Of a DNA stretch of 64,000 nucleotides, positions 1 to 9,190 are shown in pieces. The stretch is from Clostridium_T sp040217795. Lineage in GTDB: Bacteria > Bacillota > Clostridia > Clostridiales > Clostridiaceae. The notes beneath the pieces are model-generated. The model was not told the origin of the DNA and made no database searches. It saw only the letters and a program-made list of their open reading frames with translations. Location: assembly GCA_040217795.1 (NCBI GenBank), contig JBEHWK010000005.1, forward strand, positions 7,903-71,902. Direction: 5' to 3'. The stretch's first letter is position 1. Each line of letters starts with the position of its first letter. Position numbers and translations under genes: made by a program.

Positions 1-288
1 CAGTCCATAGTTTAACATTCCCTCTACAAGACGTCTATGGACAGACTTCCTGCTTCAGTAGCTTCATAAATTCCGTTCCTGCCTCAAAGCTTTGGCAGGC
101 TCGGGTCCCCGCTATCGGCGCCAGATTCTAGACTGCGGGAAGCCTAGGCTGACGAGCTGCTAACTAGGCAGCTAATGCAAAATTATCTTCTGCGTTTATC
201 TTTAGCGCATAGTTGATTACGTGGGCCTATGCTTCCCCCGGCTCGCTTATCAAACCCATCTTACCCCCGTCGAAGCCATAACGCCCCC
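1..288 (-). ncRNA. ssrA: tmRNA (ssrA), 3' end cut by window edge
   Basis: Transfer-messenger RNA, which rescues ribosomes stalled on broken mRNA together with SmpB. Read on the minus strand the 5' end is GGGGGCGUUAUGGCUUCGAC, the typical tmRNA start that pairs with the 3' acceptor arm. The tag frame at 164-193 reads GCA GAA GAU AAU UUU GCA UUA GCU GCC UAG, giving AEDNFALAA-stop, a classic clostridial tag ending in the ALAA degron. The 3' tRNA-like half lies partly off the left edge, so the CCA end is not seen. smpB and rnr lie just upstream on the same strand, which is the usual functional grouping. Confidence 0.95.
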
Positions 289-493
289 ATGTTAGGTAAT
301 TAAGTTTTTAACGCAATTTGCATATTAAATTTTGACTCTCTAAGATTTAATTATAGAACATATGTTTACTTTTGTCAAGGATTTATTATTCCTTGCTGCA
401 TTTATTATATTACATCCTTAGTGGACATACTTCAACAGATTTCTGTTTCCAGCGATTCCACTTTAATAACAAGTTGTCAGAGGTCACCATATT

Positions 494-838
494 TTAAAAA
501 TTGACTCCGTTCCATCCCCAGTTATCAACTTCTTCATATTTAACATAGATTTTGTCTCCAGAGATACCTAACTCATCAGTGAATATCTCACATATTGCAG
601 CAGTCAGATTATTATATGCTTCTTTGGAAGCTTTTCCAAATATCTTCACATCTATAAAAGCACCTTTTTCAAGGGCCTCTCCTTTAAAATACAGTTTATA
701 ATTGTCTTCAAAACCCAGCATAAGCCATTCTTCACTTTTTCCCGGAATAAGTTCAATAGCTTTGCCTAGTCTGCTTTTAATGGATTCTTCTTTTTCATCT
801 GATAATTTCACAGTTACTCTTGAATTAATGAATGGCAT
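494..838 (-). CDS. MIF/phenylpyruvate tautomerase-like protein
   Basis: Protein of 114 residues in the macrophage migration inhibitory factor family of the tautomerase superfamily. It starts MPFIN, so Pro2, the catalytic base of the superfamily, is kept. Its length is that of MIF proper (about 115) rather than the 60-residue 4-oxalocrotonate tautomerases. The C-terminal DNWGWNGVNF matches the conserved NVGWNxxTF end of animal MIF. It lies 12 bp after smpB on the same strand and may be co-transcribed. Family members tautomerise phenylpyruvate-like keto acids; the natural substrate in bacteria is not known. Confidence 0.82.
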   Translation of the reverse strand: MPFINSRVTVKLSDEKEESIKSRLGKAIELIPGKSEEWLMLGFEDNYKLYFKGEALEKGAFIDVKIFGKASKEAYNNLTAAICEIFTDELGISGDKIYVKYEEVDNWGWNGVNF

Positions 839-850
839 AGTCCGTCCCCC

Positions 851-1324
851 TTAATATCTGCTTCTTTCTTTTAATGCTCTTTCAACATCTCTCTTATGAG
901 CTTTTTCAAGCATTGAATCCCTCTTGTCGTAGTTTTTCTTACCTCTGCAGACAGCAAGGTTTACTTTCACTCTGCCTTTCTTAAGATACAAAGAAAGTGG
1001 TACAAGTGTAAGACCCTCCTGTTGTATAAGTCCTATAAGCCTTCTTATCTCATCCTTGTGAAGAAGGAGTTTTCTGTTTCTCAAAGGATCAACATTGAAT
1101 ATATTCCCCTGTTCATATGAACTGATGTGCATATTCTTTATAAATACTTCTCCGTTGTCTATATCTGCATAAGCGTCCTTAAGATTGCATTTTCCCGCTC
1201 TTATGGATTTAACTTCTGTTCCTACTAATTCTATTCCAGCCTCCATGGCTTCTTCTATAAAATAATCATGTCGTGCTTTTCTGTTTTCTGCTAAAGTTTT
1301 ATTGTCATTATTTTTTCTTACCAT
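851..1324 (-). CDS. smpB: SsrA-binding protein SmpB
   Basis: SmpB, 157 residues, binds the tRNA-like domain of tmRNA and brings it to stalled ribosomes. Visible family features are the N-terminal NRKARHDYFIEEAMEAGIEL block, GTEVKSIRAGKCNLKDAY, and LLLHKDEI followed by LTLVPLSLYLKKGRVKVNLAVCRGKKNYDKR. The C-terminal basic tail (KAHKRDVERALKERSRY) is the part that enters the decoding centre. Length is normal for the family. It lies between rnr upstream and the tautomerase and ssrA downstream. Confidence 0.97.
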   Translation of the reverse strand: MVRKNNDNKTLAENRKARHDYFIEEAMEAGIELVGTEVKSIRAGKCNLKDAYADIDNGEVFIKNMHISSYEQGNIFNVDPLRNRKLLLHKDEIRRLIGLIQQEGLTLVPLSLYLKKGRVKVNLAVCRGKKNYDKRDSMLEKAHKRDVERALKERSRY

Positions 1325-1402
1325 ATTATTTCACCTGCTTGGCCTATTAAAATTTTATTATAACTCATTATAATATATATCTTGCTTCATAACAATACGA
1401 AA

Positions 1403-1464
1403 GGCTTATGAAAGTTCCGTAATTCCCAAGGAATACAAGGGATTTAGCGAACCCTTCACAAGCC
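1403..1464 (-). other. Stem-loop in rnr-smpB spacer
   Basis: The 177 bp between rnr and smpB hold an extended inverted repeat: GGCTTATGAA at 1403-1412 against TTCACAAGCC at 1455-1464, with further pairing inside (TTCC/GGGA and ATTCCC/GGGA-type segments). There is no T-run of note, so it is not a standard terminator. It could be an mRNA processing or stability element in an rnr-smpB transcript. Function is not known. Confidence 0.35.
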
Positions 1465-1501
1465 ATTTGCATGCAGATTTTAAACTGCAACCTGTGTACT
1501 T

Positions 1502-3724
1502 TTAAAAAATTTCCTCTTCGCTTTTGCTTTCCTCATTAGTGTCTATATAAGCTTCGAGACCTTTCTTATCTATTGATTCTATTTTTATCTCCTCTTCTTC
1601 ATGCTCCTCTTCTGAAATAAGCTTGAAGAAAATTTCCCTGTTTGGTATATCTACCTTTTCACACCTTATCTTAACTGCATCGCCAAGTCTGTATATCTTT
1701 TTAGTTCTTTCACCTATTAAACACAGATGGTCTTCATCATATACATAATAATCATCATCCAGATCACTTATGTGTACTAACCCCTCTATAGTGTTAGGAA
1801 GCTCTACGAAAATTCCGAATCCGGTTACTGAAGAGATTATTCCTTCGAATTCTTCTCCAATTCTCTCCTTCATATATTCAGCTTTCTTCAGATCATCAAC
1901 CTCACGTTCAGCCTCCTGAGCCACTCTTTCCATTTCTGAAGATTGTTTTGAAGCATAGTCCACTATAGTCATAAGTTTAATTGCTCTCTTCTCATCAATG
2001 TGGCCATTTAAGTGTTCTTTAATTATTCTGTGGATCTGCAAATCCGGATATCTTCTTATAGGCGATGTGAAATGGCAGTAGTACTGGGCAGCCAGGCCGA
2101 AGTGTCCTGAGCAGTCAGGGGAATATCTTGCCTGCATCATGGAACGAAGCAGCAATGTGCTTACTACAGTTTCTTCCTTTTTGTCCTTGAAATCCTCAAG
2201 AACTTCCTGAAGAACTCTTGGATGTATTTCATGAGGCCATCTTACCGGATGTCCGAGGTTATACAGGAATTCCTTGAATTTATCAAGTTTTTCCGGATCC
2301 GGATCCTCATGTATTCTATAAACAAACGGAAGCTTAGTCCAGAACATATGTTCTGCAACAGTTTCGTTAGCTACAAGCATAAATTCTTCAATTATCCTGT
2401 TTGCTATTTCTCTTTCATAAGGCTTAACTTCAATAGGTTTTCCTTTTTCATCAAGAATTATCTTTGACTCCTCAAAATCAAAGTCTATAGCTCCCCTTTT
2501 CATTCTTTTTTTATGAAGTATATTACAAAGCTCCTCCATTGTTTTGAAATCTTCAATGAGATTTGCATATTTCTCTGTCAGTTCCTTGTCTCCATCTCTG
2601 AGGATTTTGGTAACATCTGTATAAGTCATTCTTTCAGTTGTTTTGATGACAGATTCATATATTTCGTGATCCAAAACCTTACCTTCTGAATTAATAATCA
2701 TATTACAACTTAGTGCCAGTCTATCAACCTTTGGATTTAATGAGCATATGCCATTTGACAATTTTTTAGGAAGCATAGGTATAACTCTGTCAATAAGATA
2801 AACTGAAGTTGCCCTTTTCAAGGCCTCTTTATCCAGAGGATTTTTTTCTTTGACATAATTTGTAACATCCGCTATATGAACTCCTAATTTATACGTTCCG
2901 TCAGGAAGTTTTTCTATAGAGACTGCATCATCCAAATCCTTTGCATCTTCTCCATCTATGGTCACCATTTTAACATTTCTTAAATCCTTTCTGCCTGCAG
3001 TGTCTTTATCTGTAATTTCAACATCCATGTCTTCTGCATACTTAAGAACTTTATCCGGAAACTCTTCAGGAAGTCCGTACTTTTTGATGATAGTAAGTAT
3101 ATCAAGGCCTTTCTCACCCTTTTTACCTAAAATCTCAGTTATTTTCCCTTCCGGATTTCTTCTCTGATCTGCCCATTTTGTTATTTCAACTATTACTAAA
3201 TCACCGGTTTTAGCATCAAGGTTATCCTTCTTGGATACGAATACGTCATTCTGTATCCTCTTATCTTCAGGCACTACAAATCCAAAGCTTTTCGAATCCT
3301 CATATACTCCGACAAAACTTCTGTTTGCCCTTTCTACAACTTCAACAATTTCCCCTTCACATTTCTTAGCCCCCACATCTTCCCTGAGTATCTTTGCTAT
3401 TACCTTATCTCCGTTTAATGCTCCATTCATATTAGAAGATGGTATAAATACATCCTGTCGTCCCTCTTCATCAGGAATAAGAAATCCGAATCCCTTTTGG
3501 TGAACCTGAAGCTTTCCTGTTACTAATCCCATTCTTTCAGGAACACCAAATTTGTCTTTTTTGTTTCTGATTATCAGACCCTCTCTTTCCATAGTCTTGA
3601 TACATTTTTTAAATGCCTTGTATTCATCTCTTCTTATATCGAAAACTTCACTTAATTCCTGAAGATCCATTGGCTTGTAGGCCTGTTCCTTCATGAAGCT
3701 TAAAATTGTTTGTTTTATTCCCAT
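1502..3724 (-). CDS. rnr: Ribonuclease R
   Basis: 3'-5' exoribonuclease of the RNase II/R family, 740 residues. The order of domains is an N-terminal winged helix (about 1-65), a cold-shock domain (GFGFLIPDEEGRQDVFIPSS, about 78-100), a second cold-shock domain, the RNB catalytic domain from about 250 with TIDGEDAKDLDDAVSIE carrying the metal-binding aspartates, and a C-terminal S1 domain from about 625 (FEGIISSVTGFGIFVELP). A short acidic tail follows. RNase R degrades structured RNA and is recruited in trans-translation, which fits its place upstream of smpB and ssrA. Start has GGAGG spaced 8 before ATG. Confidence 0.97.
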   Translation of the reverse strand: MGIKQTILSFMKEQAYKPMDLQELSEVFDIRRDEYKAFKKCIKTMEREGLIIRNKKDKFGVPERMGLVTGKLQVHQKGFGFLIPDEEGRQDVFIPSSNMNGALNGDKVIAKILREDVGAKKCEGEIVEVVERANRSFVGVYEDSKSFGFVVPEDKRIQNDVFVSKKDNLDAKTGDLVIVEITKWADQRRNPEGKITEILGKKGEKGLDILTIIKKYGLPEEFPDKVLKYAEDMDVEITDKDTAGRKDLRNVKMVTIDGEDAKDLDDAVSIEKLPDGTYKLGVHIADVTNYVKEKNPLDKEALKRATSVYLIDRVIPMLPKKLSNGICSLNPKVDRLALSCNMIINSEGKVLDHEIYESVIKTTERMTYTDVTKILRDGDKELTEKYANLIEDFKTMEELCNILHKKRMKRGAIDFDFEESKIILDEKGKPIEVKPYEREIANRIIEEFMLVANETVAEHMFWTKLPFVYRIHEDPDPEKLDKFKEFLYNLGHPVRWPHEIHPRVLQEVLEDFKDKKEETVVSTLLLRSMMQARYSPDCSGHFGLAAQYYCHFTSPIRRYPDLQIHRIIKEHLNGHIDEKRAIKLMTIVDYASKQSSEMERVAQEAEREVDDLKKAEYMKERIGEEFEGIISSVTGFGIFVELPNTIEGLVHISDLDDDYYVYDEDHLCLIGERTKKIYRLGDAVKIRCEKVDIPNREIFFKLISEEEHEEEEIKIESIDKKGLEAYIDTNEESKSEEEIF

Positions 3725-3948
3725 ACACTTCCTCCTTAATTTTATTCTTATTATTTTATTTTCTCCTGTGCATTACAATTAATTCCCGCCAAATTTTACT
3801 AATACTATGTACTTCAATTATAGCATAGGCACTTTTATAATCAAAATTTCTGGACATTTAATACCTTATTTCAATTCTTTCAAATGCACAAGCTTTTTCG
3901 GAAAAATTTGATAAAAACTTGTTACCCGTCCTCTGAAAAATTAAAAAG

Positions 3949-3976
3949 GGAACTGAAAAGCTTTATTTTTCAGTTC
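3949..3976 (-). terminator. Terminator after AI-2E-family gene
   Basis: Inverted repeat GGAACTGAAAA...TTTTCAGTTCC followed on the minus strand by CTTTTTAATTT. It lies about 40 bp after the stop of the AI-2E-type gene. Confidence 0.75.
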
Positions 3977-4016
3977 CTCTCTCTTTAAATAAAATATATC
4001 TACATTATAAAAGCTT

Positions 4017-5039
4017 CTATTTTATGTTGATTTCCCTGTTATCCTCGCTTATTAGCTCAGTAATAAAAATAAACAGCGGGATTCCGATTATCATTCCCCA
4101 TGGACCGATTAAATGTTCTGCTAAAATCAATACTGAAAAAGTGATAAACATAGGAAGTTTTACTGCTGCAGACATAATTTTAGGATTTAACACGTAGCTT
4201 TCAAGCATATGAAGTGCCACAATCATAACCAGCACTTGAACAATCTTTGCAACACCGCCAATCTGAAATGCAAATATTCCTAATGGAATAAATGATACTA
4301 TAACACCCAGCACTGGTATCAGACCTAGAATAAACATCATCAGGCCAAGTATAAATACGTTTGAAAATCCTAAAATATTTAAAACTATGCTGGATAATAC
4401 TGCATTGATAAAAGAAATCACCAATTGCATTTCAATTACCACAACAAAAGATTTCATGAATTTTTCCGCAAGGCTCTTATAATAGGTGTACACAAAAGCA
4501 GATCTCCCTTTTTCAAATCTTCTGAAAAAACTCCTGAGCCTATCTTCTTCGATTATGTACATAAAAGATAACAAAAATGATAATCCTATATTTAATCCGA
4601 TAGCCCTGACATAATTAACTGCTGTTATAGTAATGCCATTGAGACCGGAAACTCCTTTCATAATGGCCTCCTGATTTATGTCTATGCTATATTTTTCAAA
4701 GATTGAAGTTACATTTGAGATATCAAATTCCTTGAGCTGCATTATAACTAAATTCACCTGTTTGATTATATCTGGAATAAAAAACAGCAGAAATATTGCA
4801 ATTGCCAAAAGGAGCAATAGATAGGAAATAATATTTGTAATTTTCTTGCTGACTATCTTTTTAAATCCTAATTTCTTATAAATGACTTTTGATATATCCA
4901 ATACCACAATTGTCTCTATAAGTGTAAGAAATATTAAAGACATAAAGTCTTTCATAAAAAACATTATTAATCCTAAAAGCAATAATGCCATAAACTTTTT
5001 AAATGTATTGCTTGTAATATTTTTCTCTATAAAATTCAA
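4017..5039 (-). CDS. AI-2E family transporter
   Basis: Polytopic membrane protein of the AI-2E (YdiK/PerM/YtvI) family, about 340 residues with seven to eight predicted hydrophobic segments: a pair near the N-terminus, one at about 85-110, then a large loop and a hydrophobic C-terminal half containing LGFSNVFILGLMMFILGLIP and SYVLNPKIMSAAVKLP, which is the conserved family block. Members are proposed exporters of signal molecules or ions and the substrate here is not predictable. A TTG start at 5039 is preferred because GGGGGAT sits just before it; the longer frame begins inside that ribosome binding site. Confidence 0.82.
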   Translation of the reverse strand: MNFIEKNITSNTFKKFMALLLLGLIMFFMKDFMSLIFLTLIETIVVLDISKVIYKKLGFKKIVSKKITNIISYLLLLLAIAIFLLFFIPDIIKQVNLVIMQLKEFDISNVTSIFEKYSIDINQEAIMKGVSGLNGITITAVNYVRAIGLNIGLSFLLSFMYIIEEDRLRSFFRRFEKGRSAFVYTYYKSLAEKFMKSFVVVIEMQLVISFINAVLSSIVLNILGFSNVFILGLMMFILGLIPVLGVIVSFIPLGIFAFQIGGVAKIVQVLVMIVALHMLESYVLNPKIMSAAVKLPMFITFSVLILAEHLIGPWGMIIGIPLFIFITELISEDNREINIK

Positions 5040-5169
5040 GTTACCATCCCCCTGCAAGTATTATTCCTGATTTAATTATACTACATTGGTTTGCCCATGT
5101 GACATATTCCAAAAACTTTTAATTGTCATTACTGTAAGAGCCAGCTTTATTTTGCTGACTCTGTAATAA

Positions 5170-6558
5170 TCACTTCATAATCTTTTTTAAAACTTTCACC
5201 TTATTTTCAGTATAAGGGGGAAATATTAGGCTTATGTCAAATTTAACATTCTTTTCAAGAATACTTTTCATATGAGTAAAAGTATTAAAGCTTTTTTCAC
5301 CATGATAAGAGCCCATCCCGGAACTCCCTACCCCTCCAAAGGGCAGCTGGGGATTAACAAGATGTGTCATAGTGTCGTTTATACATCCTCCTCCATATGA
5401 AACTTCCTCTACAATTTCCTTCTGTATTTTTCTGTTTTCAGTGAAGAGATAAAGAGCAAGTGGTTTTGGCCGGCTGTTAATACTCTCAACAACTTCCTTA
5501 ATATCTGCATATTCCAGCACCGGCAGTATAGGCCCGAATATTTCATCATTCATAACCCTGTGTTCCCAATTCAAACCTGTCATTATTGTAGGTTGAATAA
5601 ACAGTTTCTCTTTATTCGTCCCGCCGCCGTAAATCACTTTATCTTCGTCAATAAGTCCTTTAAGCATATCAAACTGGCTTTCATTTATAATTCGTCCAAA
5701 GTCCTCGCTATTTTCCTGATTCTTTCCATAAAAGGTTTCTATTTTCTCAACCAACTTATGAATTAATTTATCTTTTATACTGTTATGAACCAAAACATAA
5801 TCTGGCGCAACGCATGTCTGTCCTGCATTCATGAATTTTCCCCATGCTATTCTTTGAGCTGCAATATCTATATTAGCCTCCTTATCAACAATACAAGGGC
5901 TTTTCCCTCCTAGCTCCAGGGTCACCGGCACAAGATTCTTTGCCGCAGCTTCCATTATTATTTTCCCCACAGGTGCGCTTCCTGAGAAAAATATATAGTC
6001 AAAAGGGGAATTAATAAGGGAAGTTATCGTTTCAACTCCTCCCTTCAGTATCCTCACGTATTCCTCATGAAAGGTCTCCCGAATAATTCTTTCAGCTGAC
6101 TCAGCAACTGACGGTGCAAATTCTGAAGGCTTAATAACTGCACAATTTCCAGCAGCTATGGCACCTATCAAAGGTTCAAATATAAGCTGAAAAGGATAGT
6201 TGAAAGGGCCTATTATAAGAACAGTTCCATATGGTTCAGGGTAAATATAACTCTTAGCTCCGAAATTTATCAATGGAGTTTTCACTTTTTTTATCTTTGC
6301 CCACTTTCTTAAATTTCTGCAAAAATGATTTATGCTTTCATATAAAAAACCTATTTCTGTAGAGTAGGCTTCAAATTGCGACTTCCTCAGATCTTTTTTC
6401 AACGCAGCTAAAACCAGTTGCTCATTCTTCTTTATTGCTTCCTTAAGCTTTCGCAGCTGCCTTAGTCTGAAATCCACATTTCTGGTTTCTCCCTTATGGA
6501 AATATTCTTTATGCTCCTTTAACAAATCCAGCACTTGCCTGCTGTTTATTTCCTGCAT
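5170..6558 (-). CDS. NAD(P)-dependent aldehyde dehydrogenase
   Basis: Aldehyde dehydrogenase of the class 3/AlkH-like type, about 462 residues. It has the Glu general base motif LELGGKSPCIV and the nucleophilic Cys in MNAGQTCVAPDYVL, plus the NAD-binding stretch TVLIIGPFNYPFQL and IFGPILPV in the C-terminal half. A C-terminal hydrophobic-basic tail (about 440-462) recalls membrane-associated members. It oxidises aldehydes to acids; the specific substrate is unknown. ATG at 6558 is chosen because GGGGTGG lies just upstream. The prmA-like gene precedes it by about 26 bp on the same strand. Confidence 0.88.
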   Translation of the reverse strand: MQEINSRQVLDLLKEHKEYFHKGETRNVDFRLRQLRKLKEAIKKNEQLVLAALKKDLRKSQFEAYSTEIGFLYESINHFCRNLRKWAKIKKVKTPLINFGAKSYIYPEPYGTVLIIGPFNYPFQLIFEPLIGAIAAGNCAVIKPSEFAPSVAESAERIIRETFHEEYVRILKGGVETITSLINSPFDYIFFSGSAPVGKIIMEAAAKNLVPVTLELGGKSPCIVDKEANIDIAAQRIAWGKFMNAGQTCVAPDYVLVHNSIKDKLIHKLVEKIETFYGKNQENSEDFGRIINESQFDMLKGLIDEDKVIYGGGTNKEKLFIQPTIMTGLNWEHRVMNDEIFGPILPVLEYADIKEVVESINSRPKPLALYLFTENRKIQKEIVEEVSYGGGCINDTMTHLVNPQLPFGGVGSSGMGSYHGEKSFNTFTHMKSILEKNVKFDISLIFPPYTENKVKVLKKIMK

Positions 6559-6583
6559 AGCCACCCCTTCTTTTTTTAAATGA

Positions 6584-7456
6584 TTAAAGTGATTTTTCCA
6601 AAAATAATGTTACCCACTCATTTGTCTTAGTGCTTTTCACAATGCTGTATCCTTGCGATTTAAGCGTTTCATATATTTTACCGCTGCTCCATTCAACCAA
6701 TCCTGAAACCAGAAGAATTCCTCCTTCCGCAATTACAGAGTTAATGAGATTCATAGATGCGATAGTTTCGTCACCTCCGATATTTATAAAAACAACATCA
6801 TAAGAATTGGTGACTTTCAGCTTTTCAGATGTTACATCTTTTATTAGTACATGAAGGTTTGATAAATTATTCAGGGAAGCATTATGCAGAACCTCTTCCG
6901 TTACATCCCTTATATCTAAAGCTGTAACCTCATCTGCATTTTTAAGGGCAGCTGCAATTCCCAGTATTCCTGAGCCAGCTCCCAGATCCAGAACCCTTTT
7001 CCCTGAGAAATTAAAATCAAGAATGTACCTCAGCATATCTTGAGTTGTCTCATGTAGTCCTGTTCCAAATGATCCCTGAGGCTCAAAGTTTATTTTTTTC
7101 ATTAAACCTGCATCATAAGAGGGCTCTGCTATAACCCATCCATTTTTCAGATCTACAGGTTCAAAAGGCTGCTGCCAATCCTCCGTAATTATTTCAGATA
7201 AATTGATTTCACTTTTAATATTCAGAGCAACTCTTATATTCTCTATTATATCCATACATTCATCTTTACTTTCACTTTCAGGATACACCTTTAAATTTAT
7301 AATTTCATTTTCTTTCTCAAAAAATCCATATCCGTTATCATCAACTGTAACCTGGAATGGAGGTTCATAGTAAGTAGAATTCAAGCCCATATCCCCTAGC
7401 TTTTCAAGTACCTGATCTATATCAGAATGGTTTATTGGAAATGATATTTCAAACAT
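6584..7456 (-). CDS. prmA: PrmA-like ribosomal protein L11 methyltransferase
   Basis: SAM-dependent methyltransferase of the PrmA family, 290 residues. It shows an N-terminal PrmA-type substrate-binding region, then GSFGTGLHETTQDMLR, the SAM motif I VLDLGAGSGILGIAAAL and a downstream VFINIGGDETI where PrmA usually has a VVANI block. True PrmA usually sits beside dnaJ; this copy stands alone and diverges at GTGxHPTT and at the post-motif block, so a paralogue with another protein target is possible. RBS AAAGGAG supports the ATG start. Confidence 0.72.
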   Translation of the reverse strand: MFEISFPINHSDIDQVLEKLGDMGLNSTYYEPPFQVTVDDNGYGFFEKENEIINLKVYPESESKDECMDIIENIRVALNIKSEINLSEIITEDWQQPFEPVDLKNGWVIAEPSYDAGLMKKINFEPQGSFGTGLHETTQDMLRYILDFNFSGKRVLDLGAGSGILGIAAALKNADEVTALDIRDVTEEVLHNASLNNLSNLHVLIKDVTSEKLKVTNSYDVVFINIGGDETIASMNLINSVIAEGGILLVSGLVEWSSGKIYETLKSQGYSIVKSTKTNEWVTLFLEKSL

Positions 7457-7523
7457 TGATTTCTCCTTTTATCGTTATATTTTCAATTTGATTATACTAT
7501 TTTATCATTTTATGGTAAACAAA

Positions 7524-7550
7524 AAAGGCTTATAACCTAAGCCTTTTCCC
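7524..7550 (-). terminator. Terminator after FMN-binding gene
   Basis: AAAAGGCTTAGGTTATAAGCCTTTTTTGTTT on the minus strand gives a short stem with a T-run; it separates the FMN-binding gene from the prmA-like gene. Confidence 0.7.
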
Positions 7551-7572
7551 AAATTTGTATGCAAATTGCCCA

Positions 7573-7959
7573 TTATTTATTCAATGCATTCTCTATGGAC
7601 TTAAGGTATGCTTTTGTTGTTACGGTAGCTCCTGAAACCACATCTACATCGGTATTCTGCTTCTGGATAACAGAATCAAACAAATTTTCTTTAAATTCAG
7701 GGGGAATGAAAGCCACATCCTTAATTGAAGTTATGGTGACAATTTTATGGTCCTTCACAGTTATCTCCAGTTCATTGCTCCATCTGCCTGAGGTATATGA
7801 CCCCCGGTATCTCCCGTCACTAAGATCCCCCAGATTCACTTTATTGATTACCAGTTCTTTTCCTGCCTTCATTCCCTTTGTCAAATAAATTGCGCCAATC
7901 ATAAAAATTGCAACAGCGACTATTAAAGCTGAAAGTATAATTTTTAAAAAAATTTGCAT
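7573..7959 (-). CDS. Membrane-anchored FMN-binding domain protein
   Basis: Protein of 128 residues with one N-terminal membrane segment (about 5-27) and an extracytoplasmic FMN_bind domain. The motif DVVSGAT at 106-112 matches the DxxSGA(T/S) site where ApbE transferases attach FMN to Thr, here Thr112, so a covalent flavin is likely. Such proteins carry electrons outside the membrane, for example to extracellular or membrane reductases. No ApbE or partner enzyme is next to it. Terminator downstream suggests a single-gene unit. Confidence 0.8.
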   Translation of the reverse strand: MQIFLKIILSALIVAVAIFMIGAIYLTKGMKAGKELVINKVNLGDLSDGRYRGSYTSGRWSNELEITVKDHKIVTITSIKDVAFIPPEFKENLFDSVIQKQNTDVDVVSGATVTTKAYLKSIENALNK

Positions 7960-8153
7960 AAATACCCCCCTTTATTCCTTTATATTCTTAAATTTCAATA
8001 TACTACAATATAATTGTACACCATCAGCTCTAATTTGTTAAATATAAAGATAACATCAACAATGAATTTTCAACGAATTCAACTTTCGATATTTTATCTT
8101 TACCTAAACATGAAAAAACTCAAATAATGCAATTTCTCAAATTTAATATTTTG

Positions 8154-8175
8154 ATAATAATATCCTTGTTATTAT
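8154..8175. promoter_or_regulatory. Palindrome upstream of modA
   Basis: ATAATAA at 8154-8160 and TTATTAT at 8169-8175 form an inverted repeat around TATCCTTG, about 70 bp upstream of the likely modA -35. It may be an operator for the molybdate regulator encoded at 10977-11957, but no consensus is known to me and the region is AT-rich. Confidence 0.3.
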
Positions 8176-8245
8176 AATAATATACAAAAATGTAAACGTT
8201 TATTATGAAGACATGAATAATTTTTTAAATTTTTCTTTAAAAATA

Positions 8246-8274
8246 TTGTATTATTAACCTCTCCATCCTATAAT
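8246..8274 (+). promoter_or_regulatory. Likely modABC promoter
   Basis: TTGTAT at 8246-8251 and TATAAT at 8269-8274 with a 17 bp spacer, 100 bp ahead of modA. The rest of the 414 bp spacer 7960-8373 is very AT-rich and shows only this promoter and the palindrome at 8154-8175. Confidence 0.6.
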
Positions 8275-8373
8275 AAACAAAACGGCGCAAAAAACGACAA
8301 AACAATACAAATTGCACTAAATTATTCATGTTTGTACCAACACGTATTTTTTTCTTAAAAGGGGGAATATTCT

Positions 8374-9165
8374 ATGAAAAATATCAAAAAAATCATTTTA
8401 ACTGTTGTTACCGCAGTATCTTTAGCAGCACTCAGCGGATGCTCCGCAGCTAAAACTGACACAAAGCCAGTAACTATTACAGTATCGGCAGCTGCAAGTT
8501 TGAAAGATTCAATGGAAGAAATCAAAACATTGTACACAAAGGATCATTCTAATGTAACTATTACATACAATTTTGGTGCTTCAGGAACTCTTCAGCAGCA
8601 GATTGAACAGGGTGCAGAAGCTGACTTGTTTATATCAGCAGCTTCAAAACAAATGGATGCATTAAAAAGCAAAGGTCTTGTTTCAGAAGATACTTGTGTT
8701 AATTTACTTTCAAACAAAGTTGTACTTGTTGTTCCAAAAGACAGCACTTTAACAATTAATGATTTCAAAAGTCTTGCTGATGCTTCAGTAAAGAAAATAG
8801 CTTTAGGTGAACCTAAAAGCGTACCTGCAGGTCAATACGCAGAACAAATATTTACAAAACTATCTATTCTTGATACTGTTAAATCAAAAGCAGTTTATGG
8901 GAAAGATGTCAAGGAAGTGCTTACCTGGGTGGAAAGCGGCAATGTTGATGCCGGAGTAGTTTATGAAACAGATGCTAAAGCATCATCCAAGGTTAAAATA
9001 ATTGCTTCTGCTCCTGCTGATTCCTATTCACCTGTTCTATATCCTGCAGCGGTATTAAAGGGAAGCAAGAATGCTGATGCAGCAAAAGAGTTTTTAACTT
9101 ACTTATCCGGACAAAATTCAAAGACAGTCTTTGAAAAATACGGTTTCACTTTTATGCCAAAATAA
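8374..9165 (+). CDS. modA: Molybdate ABC transporter substrate-binding lipoprotein ModA
   Basis: Periplasmic-type binding protein, 263 residues, that captures molybdate or tungstate. A lipoprotein signal peptide ends in LAALSGC (lipobox, Cys23). The mature part starts with ITVSAAASLKDSMEEIK, the ModA signature that lines the oxyanion site, followed by NFGASGTLQQQIEQGAEADLFISAA, GKDVKEVLTWVESGNVDAGVVYETDA and a C-terminal FEKYGF. RBS is AAAGGGGG. It starts a modABC operon. Confidence 0.95.
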   Translation: MKNIKKIILTVVTAVSLAALSGCSAAKTDTKPVTITVSAAASLKDSMEEIKTLYTKDHSNVTITYNFGASGTLQQQIEQGAEADLFISAASKQMDALKSKGLVSEDTCVNLLSNKVVLVVPKDSTLTINDFKSLADASVKKIALGEPKSVPAGQYAEQIFTKLSILDTVKSKAVYGKDVKEVLTWVESGNVDAGVVYETDAKASSKVKIIASAPADSYSPVLYPAAVLKGSKNADAAKEFLTYLSGQNSKTVFEKYGFTFMPK

Positions 9166-9190
9166 TATTTAGGAAACGGAGGTAATAATA

